A stretch of 64,000 nt of DNA from Dendrobium chrysotoxum (GCA_019925795.1 CM034307.1:40821201-40885200), one strand, 5' to 3'. Shown: positions 49,961 through 60,368, numbered from the stretch's first letter. Notes: generated by a model not told the origin, from the letters alone. A program made the numbers and translations.

Positions 49961-50490
49961 CGTAAATCTCCTTTTTTAAAAAAAGGAGTATTTGTTCTGA
50001 GGTCTTACAGCAGGCCACATGGACGAAGTCCCCGGTAGCTACCCGCCATTAATGCTATTTCTTCCCCTTCCTGTTGTCTTGCTCTTGCTCTGGAGCCACA
50101 GCGGGATAGCTAAAAGTGGAGAGAAGCGTCAACGTTGGCGAAAGAGCGAAGAGGACAGGTGAGGATGAGACAAACCCTAGCAAGTTATGTTGTTGTTCTT
50201 CTTCTATCAATTCATTTTTTTTTTCTCAGCGATTACTAGGCGCAATTGCGGTTAATATGGCTGTGGGAGTCGTTTCTCGGTTTTGTATTGGCCAGCGAGG
50301 GGTGAATTCCTCTTTTTTGAAGTGAGGCGCCGAGGTTCGAGGGGCGGGAGAGGAGTTCAGCTGGATTTCTCGCGGTTGCGTCTGGTCAACTGTATGCCCG
50401 TCATTAAATCCCTGCTCTTTATTCTTCTTCCGAATCAGGGGACGGGGGTTGGGAAGGAGGACCAAAGGTTGGAGTTTTGTTGGCGTTGAG
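49961..50490 (+). promoter_or_regulatory. Proximal promoter / 5' UTR region of the kinase gene
   Basis: Base composition rises in GC from about 50,000, as at plant transcription starts. Several upstream ATGs precede the chosen start (for example 50,116, 50,257 and 50,393) and open short frames, so either the leader has small upstream ORFs or part of it is spliced. A pyrimidine run followed by CAG at about 50,213-50,229 could be an acceptor site. No TATA box could be fixed with confidence. Confidence 0.4.
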
Positions 50491-52118
50491 ATGGGAAGCT
50501 GCTGGAGCGCGAGGATCAAGACTGTCAGCCCTTCATACAGCGCCTCTACCTTAGCCACAAGCTCAGGTGGTCCGTTTATTCTTCTTAGATTTTTATTTTG
50601 TAGAGTACATTTGACGACTAAATTGTAGTAGGTATTGAATTTTAGATTTTGAAAATTTGAAAATTTGAAAACCGGCTTTTCTCAATCCTGAGAGCAAGCG
50701 GTAGAAGGCTTTACGCATAGATCACTAGTTTTGAGGGAGAAATGCCAGTTTTTATCTTTCTCCTATTCTTGAATGCACCGAGTCTTATGTGTTCCGAATT
50801 GATTTTAAGTATGGGTCTTTATAACGAGGTATAAATTGAATAAGATTTATGTAACTTGGATTTTTGTTACAGATTGATAGTTCTTGTTACTGCATTTGGG
50901 TTTACCAATTTTCCGTGGTGTGGCTGTTCTTGTATTTTATCTCTGTTAGCTGAATGCTATTATTATTTTCACTGAGACGTTTTTTGAATCAATACAGTGG
51001 ATTTTTACCATCTCTTCTTTGTATGGTTGTTATTGATTCAATTTATCTGGCCCCGACAAAAGGTCTACTCAAATTCATGCAGTCCATATCGTGTCAAGCC
51101 AAGTTTGGTTATAATTTGGCTCCATTCAATCTCAATTCAGTTTAGACATGGCTCCTTAACTTTGATTCAAGCAAAAAAAAATGATCTGATATTGATTAAT
51201 TTTCAATTTTCTGAGTCACACATTCAAAGTTTGGCTCAATATGAGACAAAAATCGAATCTTCAAGCGATCTTTGATCTTTGAGTTAAAATCCCAGCTCTA
51301 CTCCTTTGATCTATAACTTTGAATGTGTTGCAATTCAATTTCCTTGAATGTTGGACTGTTGAATTGTTTCTAGATTGAATTTTGTTTTTTTTTTTAATTT
51401 GATAATGTATATTTTTTCAATTACTTACGCGAAATATATTCATTCATTTGATTATTGTATGTTCAATAAAAACATCTCAATTTTCCGATTCATTCATGCA
51501 TCATGTAAATTGTATTTTATTCTTTTAGGAACCAACTTAAAGGAAAGCAGCAAGTTTGGAAGTGGATTATACAGCAGCAGCGGCCGCACTTCGTCATCCT
51601 CTGTGCCTCCTACACCTCGTAGTGAGGGAGAGATTTTGCAATCAACAAATGTGAAGAGTTTTTCCTTCATTGAGCTCAAATCTGCCACCAGAAATTTCCG
51701 CTCTGATAGTGTGTTGGGGGAGGGAGGTTTTGGTTCTGTTTTTAAGGGTTGGATTGATGAGCACACACTCACAGCGGTGAAACCAGGGTCTGGAATGATT
51801 ATTGCTGTGAAAAGGCTCAACCAGAATAGTTTCCAGGGTCATAGGGAATGGTTGGTGAGTATGCTGTAGTTATTGGTGTTTCTTACAAACTATAATGTGC
51901 AAATAACTAATAATTTCAACCCAAAACATATCAGAACTTGCATTTCTTCAATGTGAATCAATTTGTTTCTCAAAACTTATAGGCAGAAGTCAATTATCTG
52001 GGCCAGCTACATCACCCAAATCTAGTAAAGCTGATTGGATACTGTTTAGAGGATGAACATCGCTTGCTGGTCTATGAATTCATGCCTCGAGGGAGCCTTG
52101 AAAACCATCTATTTAGAA
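50491..52118 (+). CDS. Receptor-like cytoplasmic kinase, RLCK-VII/PBL type; first three exons only
   Basis: Exons are 50,491-50,566, 51,529-51,854 and 51,983-52,118, joined at GT...AG introns in consistent phase (1, 0, 1), giving 179 residues plus one base. The protein starts [10 protein letters not shown]: Gly2 (N-myristoylation) and Cys4 (likely palmitoylation) suggest plasma-membrane attachment. [12 protein letters not shown] (residues 51-62) is a hallmark of this family. The kinase domain begins near [12 protein letters not shown] (70-82), with the glycine loop LGEGGFGSV (88-96), ATP-binding Lys120 in IAVKRL, the alphaC Glu136 and the hinge [10 protein letters not shown]. Such kinases relay signals from cell-surface receptors, notably in immunity and growth. 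The catalytic HRD-type loop, DFG and C-lobe should follow in later exons, but none was recognised up to 64,000. Intron 3 (from 52,119) is full of transposons, so the gene either has an intron over 11.8 kb or is truncated. Exact paralogue unknown. Confidence 0.9.
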
Positions 52119-52339
52119 GTAAGCTTCTTATCTTTTACGTACTTGCTTTTTGATATTTCATATCCTAATGTTTTTACTTTCGTTCGATTATATTTGATGA
52201 GGAGGAGAGGCTTTATGCCATATTGTAGCATTAGTTCTTTTGTCCAAGTTGTAAATTGAAATATTCTGTTGATATGAAGGTGGTGGAATTTAGTCGTTGG
52301 GAAATTATAAATATGGTTGCTGATGTTTGAACTAAATTT

Positions 52340-52790
52340 AATGTAAGATAATATGGCTAAGTTACATTAAGAGGATTGTTATAGAAGTTCTATTTGATAA
52401 GAGTGGAATGCCAAAGAGAAATATTTGGAAGGGAACCTACTTCAACCTTGGTTGAAATGAGAGGATTTTTCTAAGAAAAATATTTACCTTTTTTAGATTA
52501 AGGTAAGAAAAATATTTTCCTTTTTTAGATCAAGATCATTTATTTGATGAAATTAATTCATTTAAGATAGGAACTAAAATTGCTGCTAAATATATGAGTA
52601 AATTTGAACTTTTTTTTTTATTGTTGTCTTTTGAGATCATTGAATATCCTAAAATGACACTCCTTTGGTTTATGTCTTGTTTGAGAGTTGATATTAAAAG
52701 AGATGACACCTCATTTCTTTCTATCATTTGATCATGCTTTTCAACTTGCATTAAATTGAGAAAATATTAGAGTTTCACATGTTTAAGAAG
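52340..52790 (+). pseudogene. Old Ty3/gypsy gag relic, left part
   Basis: Reading + through frame changes gives MRGFF, stop, EKYLPFF (as in gag 'xxEKYLPxxY'), then MKLIHLR, KYMSKFEL-like, and near 52,670-52,760 RVDIKRD / SFDHAFQLALN, matching the 'LRxDIRRELxxxxxxTLExAxQLA' block of plant gypsy gag. A 32-bp near-duplication at about 52,470-52,533 (AGAAAAATATTTxCCTTTTTTAGAT) lies inside. The frame is broken at 52,799 by the hAT-like element and resumes at 58,926 on the same strand. Confidence 0.6.
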
Positions 52791-52798
52791 ATTATTAC

Positions 52799-53439
52799 TA
52801 GGGATTCAAACAAACAGAGTTGGGCCGAGCAGGTGCTTGTTCATATTTGAGCTTGTTTATTAGCACCTTGTTCGAGCTCGCTTTGAGCTCGATTCGAGCT
52901 CTTCTATTTGCGTTCAAACTTGGTTCACTTAAAATAGAAGATTTTCAAGATTGATTTGTGTTTGGCTCATATTTGATTAGTATTGTACATATCGAACTTT
53001 AAACAAGTGGCTCATATAAAATAAGAAATGAGCCTTATTGAGTCTATTCATAAACAATTATATCTAGCCCGTTAATGAACATACTTATCATCCTTATTGA
53101 GCCCATAAATTAGTCAGCCTATTGAGTATTTTTTAAGCTAAAAAATGAGCAGCTTAATAGGCTCTTTATAGATAAAATTAATTTAATAGATATTTATAAT
53201 TTGGTCTAATTAATAGATGTTATAATGTTTAATAAGTTTTAAAATTTATTTATTAATGATTAGTTATGATATTATTTTATAATAAATATAAAATAGTTAA
53301 ATTAAGTTATTCATTATTTTTATAATAAGACTTAATCAAGTTTCTTAATGACATTGTTCAAGAGTTTTTTATTGAACATTAATTGAGTCTTTTAATGAGC
53401 TTCTTCATGAGCTCTATAATAAATATTAATTGAGCTTCT
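52799..53439. mobile_element. hAT-like non-autonomous element, left half
   Basis: It starts TAGGGATTCAAACAAA at 52,799. The right half (58,754-58,917) ends, read inward, TAGGGTTGCAAATGAA. The outer flanks ATTATTAC (52,791-52,798) and ATTACTAC (58,918-58,925) form an 8-bp target duplication with one mismatch. The interior is rich in GAGCTCG / TTCGAGCTC words, typical of a widespread plant hAT-MITE type (TAGGGxTGxxAAx...GAGCCGAGC). A younger gypsy element splits it. Confidence 0.75.
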
Positions 53440-53447
53440 TAACGTGT

Positions 53448-53897
53448 GATATGATTTGATGATAAAAACAACACACAACAATGTAAAAAACAACAAACTT
53501 ACTCCAAATGGATCCACTTATAATACCAAGGTGTTGTAATTACTAATCTCCAAGCAAAGAAAGATGATACAAGTTGATTCACTATTCGAGAGGCGATTCG
53601 TCTCTCCCACAATTCCTAGCAGCCACTAGGAACCCAAAACCCTAACAAAAATTGTTGTAGAAACAAATTCAACATAACCATAACCCTCTATAGATTTTCT
53701 CCCTTAAACAGCCAAATCCCCTAATAAATGCCCCTTACATCCCTAATAAAAGCCCCTTACATCCCTAATAAATGCCCCTTACATCATTTCCAAAAAGCTC
53801 CCCAAAGCTTCTTCTCTTATAGGTGATAAATGAGGTCCTGGGCCCCACAGGGGAGCTGAAAGATTCTTGATCTACTATAAAGTTCTTGGGCCCCACA
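53448..53897 (-). repeat. 3' LTR of the chromodomain gypsy element
   Basis: 450 bp. It contains three tandem copies of a 22-24-bp unit (CCCTAATAAATGCCCCTTACAT, 53,718-53,785) not present in the other LTR, which accounts for much of the length difference. Confidence 0.9.
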
Positions 53898-53930
53898 TCA
53901 ATACTCTCCTCTCAAAAAGTCACCTTATCC

Positions 53931-54099
53931 TCAAGGTGAAAGAGAAAATTGCTTCTGGATGGTATTGTACGGCTCCCATGTCATCTCATACTCTGGTAAA
54001 TCCATCCACTTAATCAACACCTCCTTGATCCCATTGTCTCCTTGGCACACCCCTTTCACCTTCAATGATTCTAATATTAACTCCATATCCTCTGACAGT
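53931..54099 (-). pseudogene. Chromodomain at the end of the gypsy integrase
   Basis: The minus-strand frame 54,149-53,931 ends with VKGVCQGDNGIKEVLIKWM, LPEYEMTWE and QFSLSP. This is the chromodomain pattern of plant chromoviruses (xLIKWxxLPxxExTWE). In intact elements it directs insertion to particular chromatin. Confidence 0.85.
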
Positions 54100-54249
54100 G
54101 TGACTGGTAGTGCAGACGAGGGTGTGTTAGCTCCAATGGCTCGTCTCAATTATAATACATGAAATACGGGATGGATGGCTGATGTCATTGGAAACCGTAG
54201 GCGATATGCTACTACACCAATGCACTCCACTACCTTGTAGGGCCCGCTA

Positions 54250-55295
54250 AAAAAAAACTGGGTAGAGCTTCTCATTCCTTCATCGAGTCAAAGTCCTTTG
54301 TCTGTAAGGTTGGAATTTCAGATAAACCTGTCCCCAACCTCAAACTATATGTCTCTCTTATGTCTATCCGCCTGCTTTTTCATGATTTGTTGTGCTCTCC
54401 ATAGATGTTCATTCAATTATACCAAAATTCATTCTCTTTCTCCCAAGTACTGCTCCACTGCTGACACTGATGTGTTGCCATGACCAATGTATCAGATGAG
54501 TGGATCCCTCGCATATAGGATTTTAAATGGCATTGTCTGGGCTGTTGTATGATATGAAGTGTTATATCAATATTCTGCCAAGGCTAACCACTTGGCTCAC
54601 ATCTTTTGTGTATCTGATACAAAGCAACGAAGATAAGTCTCCACACTGTAATTCAACACCTCCATTTTGGCCATTCGTTTGGGGTGGTAATCTGTACTTC
54701 GCTTCAGGATAGTCCTTTGCATCTTGAATAACTCTCTCCAGAAGTGGCTTAGAAAGATCTTGTCCCTATTGGACAAAATGGTCTCGGGTATGCCATGCAA
54801 ACGGACCACCTCTTTAATGAATGCGGCTTCCACTGACATCGCAGTGTATGGGTGGCATAATGGAATGAAATGGGCATATTTTCTCAATCTATCACCACCA
54901 CTAGAATCACAGTGAACCCTTCTGATCTAGGTAGTCTCTCAATAAAGTCCATAGTCACCTCTTTCCACAACTTCTCGGGTAATGCTAAAGGCTTTAGAAG
55001 ACCAGTTGGAGCCATAGCCAGGTATTTGTGTCTTTGGTACACATCACAACTGGCCGCAACTCTACATCCTTTCGCATGCCCACCTAATATAGCTCCACTG
55101 CCAGTCTATGATATGTCTTCTGAACTCTTGAATCCCCCCAATAGTTGTGCCATGAAACTCCTGTAACAAGTGAGGGATGTGTGGTGATGTCCTCGATAGC
55201 ACAGACCATCAGAGGCATAGCAGTTTCTGACCTATCAAAGAGTAATCAGGATGGCTATCCTTATCCAGCAATAAGTCTCCTCTAATCTTACTTAG
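54250..55295 (-). pseudogene. Integrase relic
   Basis: After a decayed zinc-binding region (for example FHGTTIGG, where intact copies have FHxTxxGGH), the core is best at 54,887-54,597: KYAHFIPLCHPYTAMSVE, EVVRLHGIPETILSNRDKIF, HFWRELFKMQ and STDYHPKRMAKMEVLN. The DRD segment (here NRD) and the 'TxYHPQTDGQTE' segment (here with several changes) are both altered. Confidence 0.85.
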
Positions 55296-55299
55296 CTCC

Positions 55300-55775
55300 T
55301 CATCTTGCGATCTCCCACTTCAAGGGCTCCCAATCCAGCACCATGGGAACAGATAGAGCCATAACTTGAGGGTCTTCACTACACCTGGAGAGAGCATCTA
55401 CAGCTTTATTTTTTAGCTCGGGCTTGTACTGGATCTTGAATTCACAACCCAATAACTTGGAAAGCCACCGTTGATGCTCCTTTGTCACCATTTTCTGTTT
55501 AACATGAACTTCAAACTCCTCTAGTAGGTCCTAACTATGGAGTGTTGCCCAAACAGATAAGGTCTCCACTTCTATATTGCCAACACTATCGCCATCAACT
55601 CCCTTTCATACACTGATTTCAGCCTGGCCCTAGCAGTCAACACCTAGCTGAAATAAGCTATGGGTCTCTGACTCTGCATGAGAACTCCCCTTATTTGAAA
55701 CTATGATTCTTTAATTGCTCTGTCAATGGCCATGTTATAGAGTTTTATCCCTTCACAAGCTTTCTGTAATGCCCT
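55300..55775 (-). pseudogene. RNase H relic
   Basis: Minus-strand QRPIAYFS, VYERELMAIVLAI, KWRPYL, then an open stretch (55,491-55,300) with KEHQRWLSKLLGCEF, IQYKPELKNKAVDALSR. The final ADALSR-type motif marks the end of the domain. Confidence 0.85.
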
Positions 55776-55779
55776 GTAA

Positions 55780-56450
55780 GTCCCAAGAACCCCTTCAACT
55801 CCTTCAGGGTTTTGGGTAGAGGGCTACTCCAACACAACCTTTATCTTGGAAAGATCTGCAGCTACTCCTAATTTGGATACCACATGTCCCAAATACTCCA
55901 CCCTCTATTGTACAAAGGAACATTTCTTCAAATTGGCGTATAGCTGACACTCCTTCAATGTTACTAACACGACCCTCAAATGTTTCGCATGTTCTGCCTC
56001 AGAGGTAGGGCTGAAATACCTTGTTCATAAGCAACTGAAGGTAGCTGGACGTTGGTAAGTCCAAAAGGCATCACTAAAAACTCATGGTGGCCTTCATGAG
56101 TCCTGAAAGCAATCTTGTGGATATCAGCGGGCCACATTCTGATCTGATGGTATCATAATTTCAAATCAATCTGGGAGAACATCATCGCTCCATTAACTCA
56201 ACCAACAACTCATCAATGACTGATATAGGAAATTTATCCAACACTGTTTTCTTATTCAGAGCCCGATAATCTACACAAAATCTCAATTATCATCCTTCTT
56301 CACTAATAACATAGGACTGGAGAAGGGACTAACACTGAGATGAATGATTTAAGCCTCCAACATCTCCTTAATCATTCGCTAAATTTTATCCTTATGAATC
56401 TGTGGGTATCGGTAGGGTCGAACATTGATAAGGGATACCCCCTCCTTCAA
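55780..56450 (-). pseudogene. Reverse transcriptase relic with the catalytic box missing
   Basis: Minus-strand segments are VRPYRYPQIHKDKI (start of RT), SPFSSPMLLVKK, a strand equivalent to 'MPFGLTNxPATF' (near 56,070), and [12 protein letters not shown] followed by LYANLKKCSF and VEYLGHVVS (about 56,010-55,870). Between the FGLTN-type block and EAEHAKHL the segment that should hold FxDDILIYS is absent, a short internal deletion at about 56,010-56,030. Stops and shifts are frequent. Confidence 0.8.
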
Positions 56451-56795
56451 GATGGTGGCATGGTCATGCTCCCTTGGGGGAAGTAGGCCCTGAAGCAACT
56501 AGAACACCTCATTGAATTATTGCAGGAAATCTCTGGAACTTTCCTCTCTCTCTCTCTCTCCATGCTTCCCCCACCCTCGAGGCACTGGAGCTCAATCAAG
56601 AATCTCATCCCTGCTCCTTGGATTGCCCTCACCATGGTCTTAAAAGAAACCCTGGTTTTTGACAAACTAGGATCCTCCTATTTTCACCTTCCTCCCTCCC
56701 ACCATGAATTTCATAGTCAATGCCTTCCAGTCCACCTTGTTTTCCCCCAATATCTGCAACCACTTCATGTCCAAAATTACATTTGTGCTCCCTAA

Positions 56796-56999
56796 CTACA
56801 AGGGAAGAAAATCCTCCTTTGTATGGATCTCCTGCAGTGTCACCATCAAACCTGGGCAGATGCCTCCACTCTTCTCCACCTTCCCCGTTTTCATCATCTC
56901 CCCAAAATAGCCTGTGTCAACTAGCTTCAGCCCCAATCGGTCCACCACTTGGTTGTAGATGAAGTTGTGGGTTGCCCCACTGTCCACCAGAACTACCAC
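56796..56999 (-). pseudogene. Retroviral-type aspartic protease domain
   Basis: The minus frame VVLVDSGATHNFI carries the catalytic DSG and the usual following ATHNFI, then VVDRLGLKL. The active-site triplet is intact but the flanking frame is interrupted, so no functional polyprotein can be made. Confidence 0.85.
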
Positions 57000-57059
57000 T
57001 GATTCTCCTCCTATATGTCCTCACACATTCATGATGTGATTTGAGGTAAACCCCATCAC

Positions 57060-58350
57060 TGAGTTTAGGGAGACCTCCGCCACATCTAGGTGCAAATGCT
57101 CCTCCTCAACCACTTCTTCCTCTAGAGTTCCTCCTCATCACAGACTATAAGTACCTGCAACGAATGGTCCTTGCAGCAGTGGCCTAGTGCAAACTTCTCA
57201 TCACAATAGAAACACAATCTCCTAGCCTGCTTCTCCTAAACTTCTGTCTCAATCAGCCGCTTGAAATTTCCCCCTAGCTGTGCTCCCTTTCCCCTATCCT
57301 TGGGTACTTCTCTCTGAATAGGCACAAGCTGTAACTTTGGTGTCAAAAAGATAGTCGTCATCCGATATGAAGCTCCCAAATAGCTGCACTTACTACTTCT
57401 CTTAAGTGAGTTTTTGTCCTTCACCAACTAGGCAAGCTCTATAACCTCCCCCAACTCTCATGGCCTCAATAACCGGACAACAGCCCTGATCTCTAGCTTG
57501 AGTCCCTTTATGAAATTCTCCTCTAACACTATCTCAAATAGCCTCCCCAATCAGCTAGAAAGGTACTCAAATCACTCCCGATAATTCATCACCTTCCCTT
57601 CCTAGACTAGAGCAAAGAACTGCTCGTAGAAGTCTCCTTCCCGACTGGTTTGAAAATGTTTTAATAAACTATCTTTGAACTCCCTCCACAATTGGATTGG
57701 ATCTCTCATGTCTCTCCACTAATACTAAGATAAGGCCTTTCCCTCCAAGCATAAAGCCGCCGCTGTGAGTTTCTCCTCATTCGTTAGCCCATTCACTGTA
57801 AAGCATCTCTCCATCGTATAGATCTGCTCATGAGCATTTCCCCCTAAAAAACGGGCATCTTCAGCTTCCGCACCCTCGGATCCCGTCCGCCCCAACTTCC
57901 TCTTTCATCTCCGGCTCTTCCCATGTAGCGATTGTTGTGATCTCTTCATTGTTCTTTCCCACCTCTCCTCCTTTCATAGATATCCTCTTCCTCAAAATCA
58001 GCCCTCCTTATTTCCTTCTCCCAATTTCTCCTCATGCTATATCCTTCACCCATTTCCCTTTTGGTTATTGGTTCAAAAGGTGGCATATTTTTCATTTAGC
58101 CCAAGATTTCTACCTCTCGATCATCCCTTATTGTGTCGATATTGGGTTTTCCCCCATTTCCTTGGCCACCCACCGGTGCCCTCGTCTCCGATGTTACCGG
58201 TTGGGTGTGAAGCTCCAATATTTTCTTCATCATGTCCTCTTGTTTAGAAAACCATCCTTCCATGGATGAAATCTATTTCTCAACTTCAGATTTGAATTGA
58301 CTAACTTTTCCTTTTAGTTTCTCTTCGAAAGCATCCACTTTCTTTGGCAC
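57060..58350 (-). pseudogene. Gag of the chromodomain gypsy element, broken
   Basis: On minus, in order: VDAFEEKLKGKVSQFKSE (58,350-58,280), a charged Arg/Glu/Gly-rich linker (about 58,000-57,920), the capsid-like segment KLKMPVF ... GGNAHEQIYTMERCF (57,880-57,800), EEKLTAAALCLEGKAL, WREFKDSLLKHF, and a nucleocapsid knuckle CFYCDEKFALGHCCK (about 57,215-57,165). This is the usual order for chromovirus gag. At least six in-frame stops or shifts are present. Confidence 0.8.
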
Positions 58351-58364
58351 CATAGGTCCCGAAT

Positions 58365-58379
58365 TGTGCTCTGATATCA
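58365..58379 (-). other. Primer-binding site of the chromodomain gypsy element
   Basis: On minus, two to three bases after the 5' LTR, the sequence is TGATATCAGAGCAC, one mismatch from TGGTATCAGAGC (initiator tRNA-Met type). Confidence 0.75.
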
Positions 58380-58382
58380 ATT

Positions 58383-58747
58383 TGATAGGATTTGACGACC
58401 AAAACAATACACAACAATATAAACTTACTCCAAATGGATCCAAATATAACATTAAAGGGGCTGTAACTAATCTCCAAGCAAAGAAAAATAAGATGCAAGT
58501 TGATTCACTGTTCGAGAGGTGAATCATCTCTCCCACAATTCTTAGCAGCCACTAGAAACTTAAAACCCCAACAAAAACTATTGTAGAAACAAATCCAACA
58601 TAACCCTAACCCTCCACAATTCCCCCACCCCCCACCCCCCACCCCCCACCCCCCAAGACTCTTCTCCTATAGACGATAAAGGAGGTCCTAGGCCCACAAG
58701 GGAGCTAAAAAGGTTCTTGATCTGCTGTAAAGTTCTTGGGCTCCACA
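58383..58747 (-). repeat. 5' LTR of the chromodomain gypsy element
   Basis: 365 bp, matching 53,448-53,897 in blocks such as ACTTACTCCAAATGGATCCA, GTTGATTCACTRTTCGAGAG and CTCTCCCACAATTC. It contains a C-rich minisatellite (58,622-58,654) where the other LTR has a different, longer segment. Confidence 0.9.
58622..58654. repeat. CCCCCCA minisatellite
   Basis: About 33 bp of C5-6A units inside the 5' LTR of the gypsy element. The minus strand is G-rich (GGGGGGT repeats) and could form a G-quadruplex. Confidence 0.9.
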
Positions 58748-58753
58748 TTAACG

Positions 58754-58917
58754 TACTTTTTATCGAGCATGTTCACAAGCTTTAAATTTAACAATCGAGT
58801 ATTTTAAAAATTATTTAAACTTGTTTGATTTGTTAAACAAACAATCATGAATGAGCTACAATCGAGCCGAACCACGAGTAGCTAAGTAGCTTGTCGTATG
58901 ATTCATTTGCAACCCTA
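58754..58917. mobile_element. hAT-like non-autonomous element, right half
   Basis: This continues the element begun at 52,799 after the gypsy insertion. It contains GAGCTACAATCGAGCCGAAC-type sequence and ends TTTGCAACCCTA at 58,917, followed by the target duplication ATTACTAC. Confidence 0.75.
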
Positions 58918-58925
58918 ATTACTAC

Positions 58926-59765
58926 ATATTTTGGAAGTATGTCATTTCATCAAAATAAGCATGTTCAATCTACTGCACTTGCATCTAAGTTAAGTAACAC
59001 TACAATTAATAAGGACACTAAGGGGAAATCAGATGCGTTTTTATTTGGGTCTAGGTTTTATACTAAAAGATGTTTAAAGTATCATCGAACTTATCATTAT
59101 GCAAGTGAGTGTCCCAATAATAACATGCACTTAAATGTTGAGGAAAAAATAAATAAGATCAACAATTTTGATGTTCTTTAATTTGATGAAGATATTAGTG
59201 ATTATGAGGATGCTTTAGTTGATAATTCAGTGAATGTCATGTGTTGCATCATAAGTTATTCTTGAGGTTAAATCTGATTGGAAGAGGTCTACAATTTTTC
59301 AAGCCTATTTTAAACATTGGAAGAAGCTATTTAAACTCATAATTGATGGTTGGATTTGCATGATTGTTGTATCTAAGTTTGTTTTAGATCGTATAAATAT
59401 GAAACCTAATCTAGATCCATAAATATATAAGGTAGTATGAGTAGATAAGTTTGTTTTTTTTTGTCTCAGAGATGTTTAGTTCCAATTTAGTTGGTTACCT
59501 ATATTAGTAGAATATGGTGTGATGTTTTTCTCATGGACAATGCTTGTGTTATTTTTGGTGGACTTTAATTTTATGATATAGATGTTATTCATTTTGGAAT
59601 GTTTAATGTTTATGCTTTCGAGAATCATGGAAGAATAGCAGTTTTAAAACCAATAAAATCTAAGAGTGATTCTGAATATGCAAAAGAATCATGTGCGTTC
59701 AATGGAATGAAAAGCATTTGCATATTTTATGTAAACATTCATTTGCAATAGATAGTGGGCAGGAG
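58926..59765 (+). pseudogene. Old Ty3/gypsy gag-protease relic, middle part
   Basis: This resumes the + relic interrupted at 52,798. A zinc knuckle CLKYHRTYHYASECPN (59,075-59,120) has Tyr for the second Cys. It is followed by an acidic linker, then WKRSTIFQAYF, LIIDGWICMIVVS (about 59,338-59,380; where active elements have IIDGGSCxNVVS), and VIHFGMFNVYAFENHGR...LKPIKSKSD (about 59,588-59,668), the end of the protease region. The catalytic triplet is changed to DGW and there are several stops. No intact ORF remains. Confidence 0.75.
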
Positions 59766-59778
59766 TATGTGATTTATA

Positions 59779-60096
59779 CCTCTATATATGTGGAATGCAT
59801 AGTGTAATACTTAAAGTTGTGAGGCAAGTGGGTGTGATCCTCAGGATAGAGAAAATAATCAAAATGACCCATTGACTCTTTATGAAGGATTAAAATAGTC
59901 ATCAATAATATTAAAAGACTATTTCATCTCTCAAATCTATAGGACTATTTTAGTTCATCTTTAAGGAGTTGAGGGACCCAAATGATCATTTTAAGATAGT
60001 TGGGGACTATTTTGATCTTTCATAAAAAGTCAGTGGACCATTTTGATCATTTTCTCCCTCCGTATATATGGAGTTACATAGTGTACTTCTTAAACT
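59779..60096. repeat. Imperfect direct repeats flanking the MITE
   Basis: About 37 bp at 59,779-59,815 (CCTCTATATATGTGGAATGC...) recurs at about 60,057-60,096 (CCTCCGTATATATGGAGTTA...), including ATAGTGTA and CTTAAA. The pair brackets the MITE asymmetrically. The left copy could be part of the old gypsy and the right one a duplicate made during insertion and repair. Confidence 0.5.
59849..60056. mobile_element. MITE, about 208 bp, with TIRs of about 55 bp
   Basis: The left arm GAGAAAATAATCAAAATGAC... and the inward-read right arm GAGAAAATGATCAAAATGGT... stay matched through CCAYTGACTYTTTATGAA and AAAATAGTC with about nine differences. No coding content. The target duplication is unclear. The type resembles widely dispersed short inverted-repeat elements with 'ATTTTGATC / GATCAAAAT' ends. 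Confidence 0.75.
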
Positions 60097-60360
60097 TTTG
60101 ACTTTGTTTGATTAAGTTAATCAAGTATTGATTGATTTTAAAGATAATTGTCTAGTTAAATTACCACCTCAAAGGTATAAACAACATGCAATTGATTGAG
60201 TGTTGGCATCATCATTGCATAATTTGCTTATTATTGGATGAATCAAACATAACATGTTGAACTTAAGAAATATGTTAATTAATTACTTGAGGAAATTTAT
60301 TAGGGAAAACACAGAGTCCTTGCATTGTACTTGTTTTGCTTATGACTAAAAAAGATGATT
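60070..60360 (+). pseudogene. Old Ty3/gypsy relic, start of reverse transcriptase region
   Basis: Reading + gives CLVKLPPQRYKQHAID, VLASSLHNL, HNMLNLRNMLINYL and RKFIRENTESLHCT, i.e. the sequence preceding and opening RT in gypsy elements ('LPPxRDIxHxID...xSLPNLPxYR...Hxxlxxqvxxll.kGfIRES.SPC'). It ends in decay near 60,360. Confidence 0.7.
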
Positions 60361-60368
60361 GTTGGATT

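Larger units (their letters stand above)
53446..58747 (-). mobile_element. Chromodomain Ty3/gypsy element (Reina-like size), 5.3 kb, decayed
   Basis: A complete but mutated element lies on minus: 5' LTR (about 58,383-58,747), PBS, gag, protease, RT, RNase H, integrase, chromodomain, 3' LTR (about 53,448-53,897). The flanks TTAACG at 53,440-53,445 and 58,748-58,753 are identical, giving a 5-6-bp target duplication. The minus-strand LTR starts TGTGGRGCCCAAGAACTTTA and ends ...TATCA. The short LTRs, total length and C-terminal chromodomain fit a small chromovirus such as the Reina type. Stops and frameshifts occur in every domain. Confidence 0.9.

Noticed and set aside
50226..50558. 110-codon minus ORF over the kinase leader and exon 1
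   Set aside because: It overlaps the well-supported kinase start on + and has no family motif.
51494..51842. Minus-strand ORFs opposite kinase exon 2
   Set aside because: They are antisense shadows of a conserved kinase exon.
54298..57000. Many + strand ORFs between 54.3 and 57 kb
   Set aside because: They are shadows of the minus-strand gypsy polyprotein.
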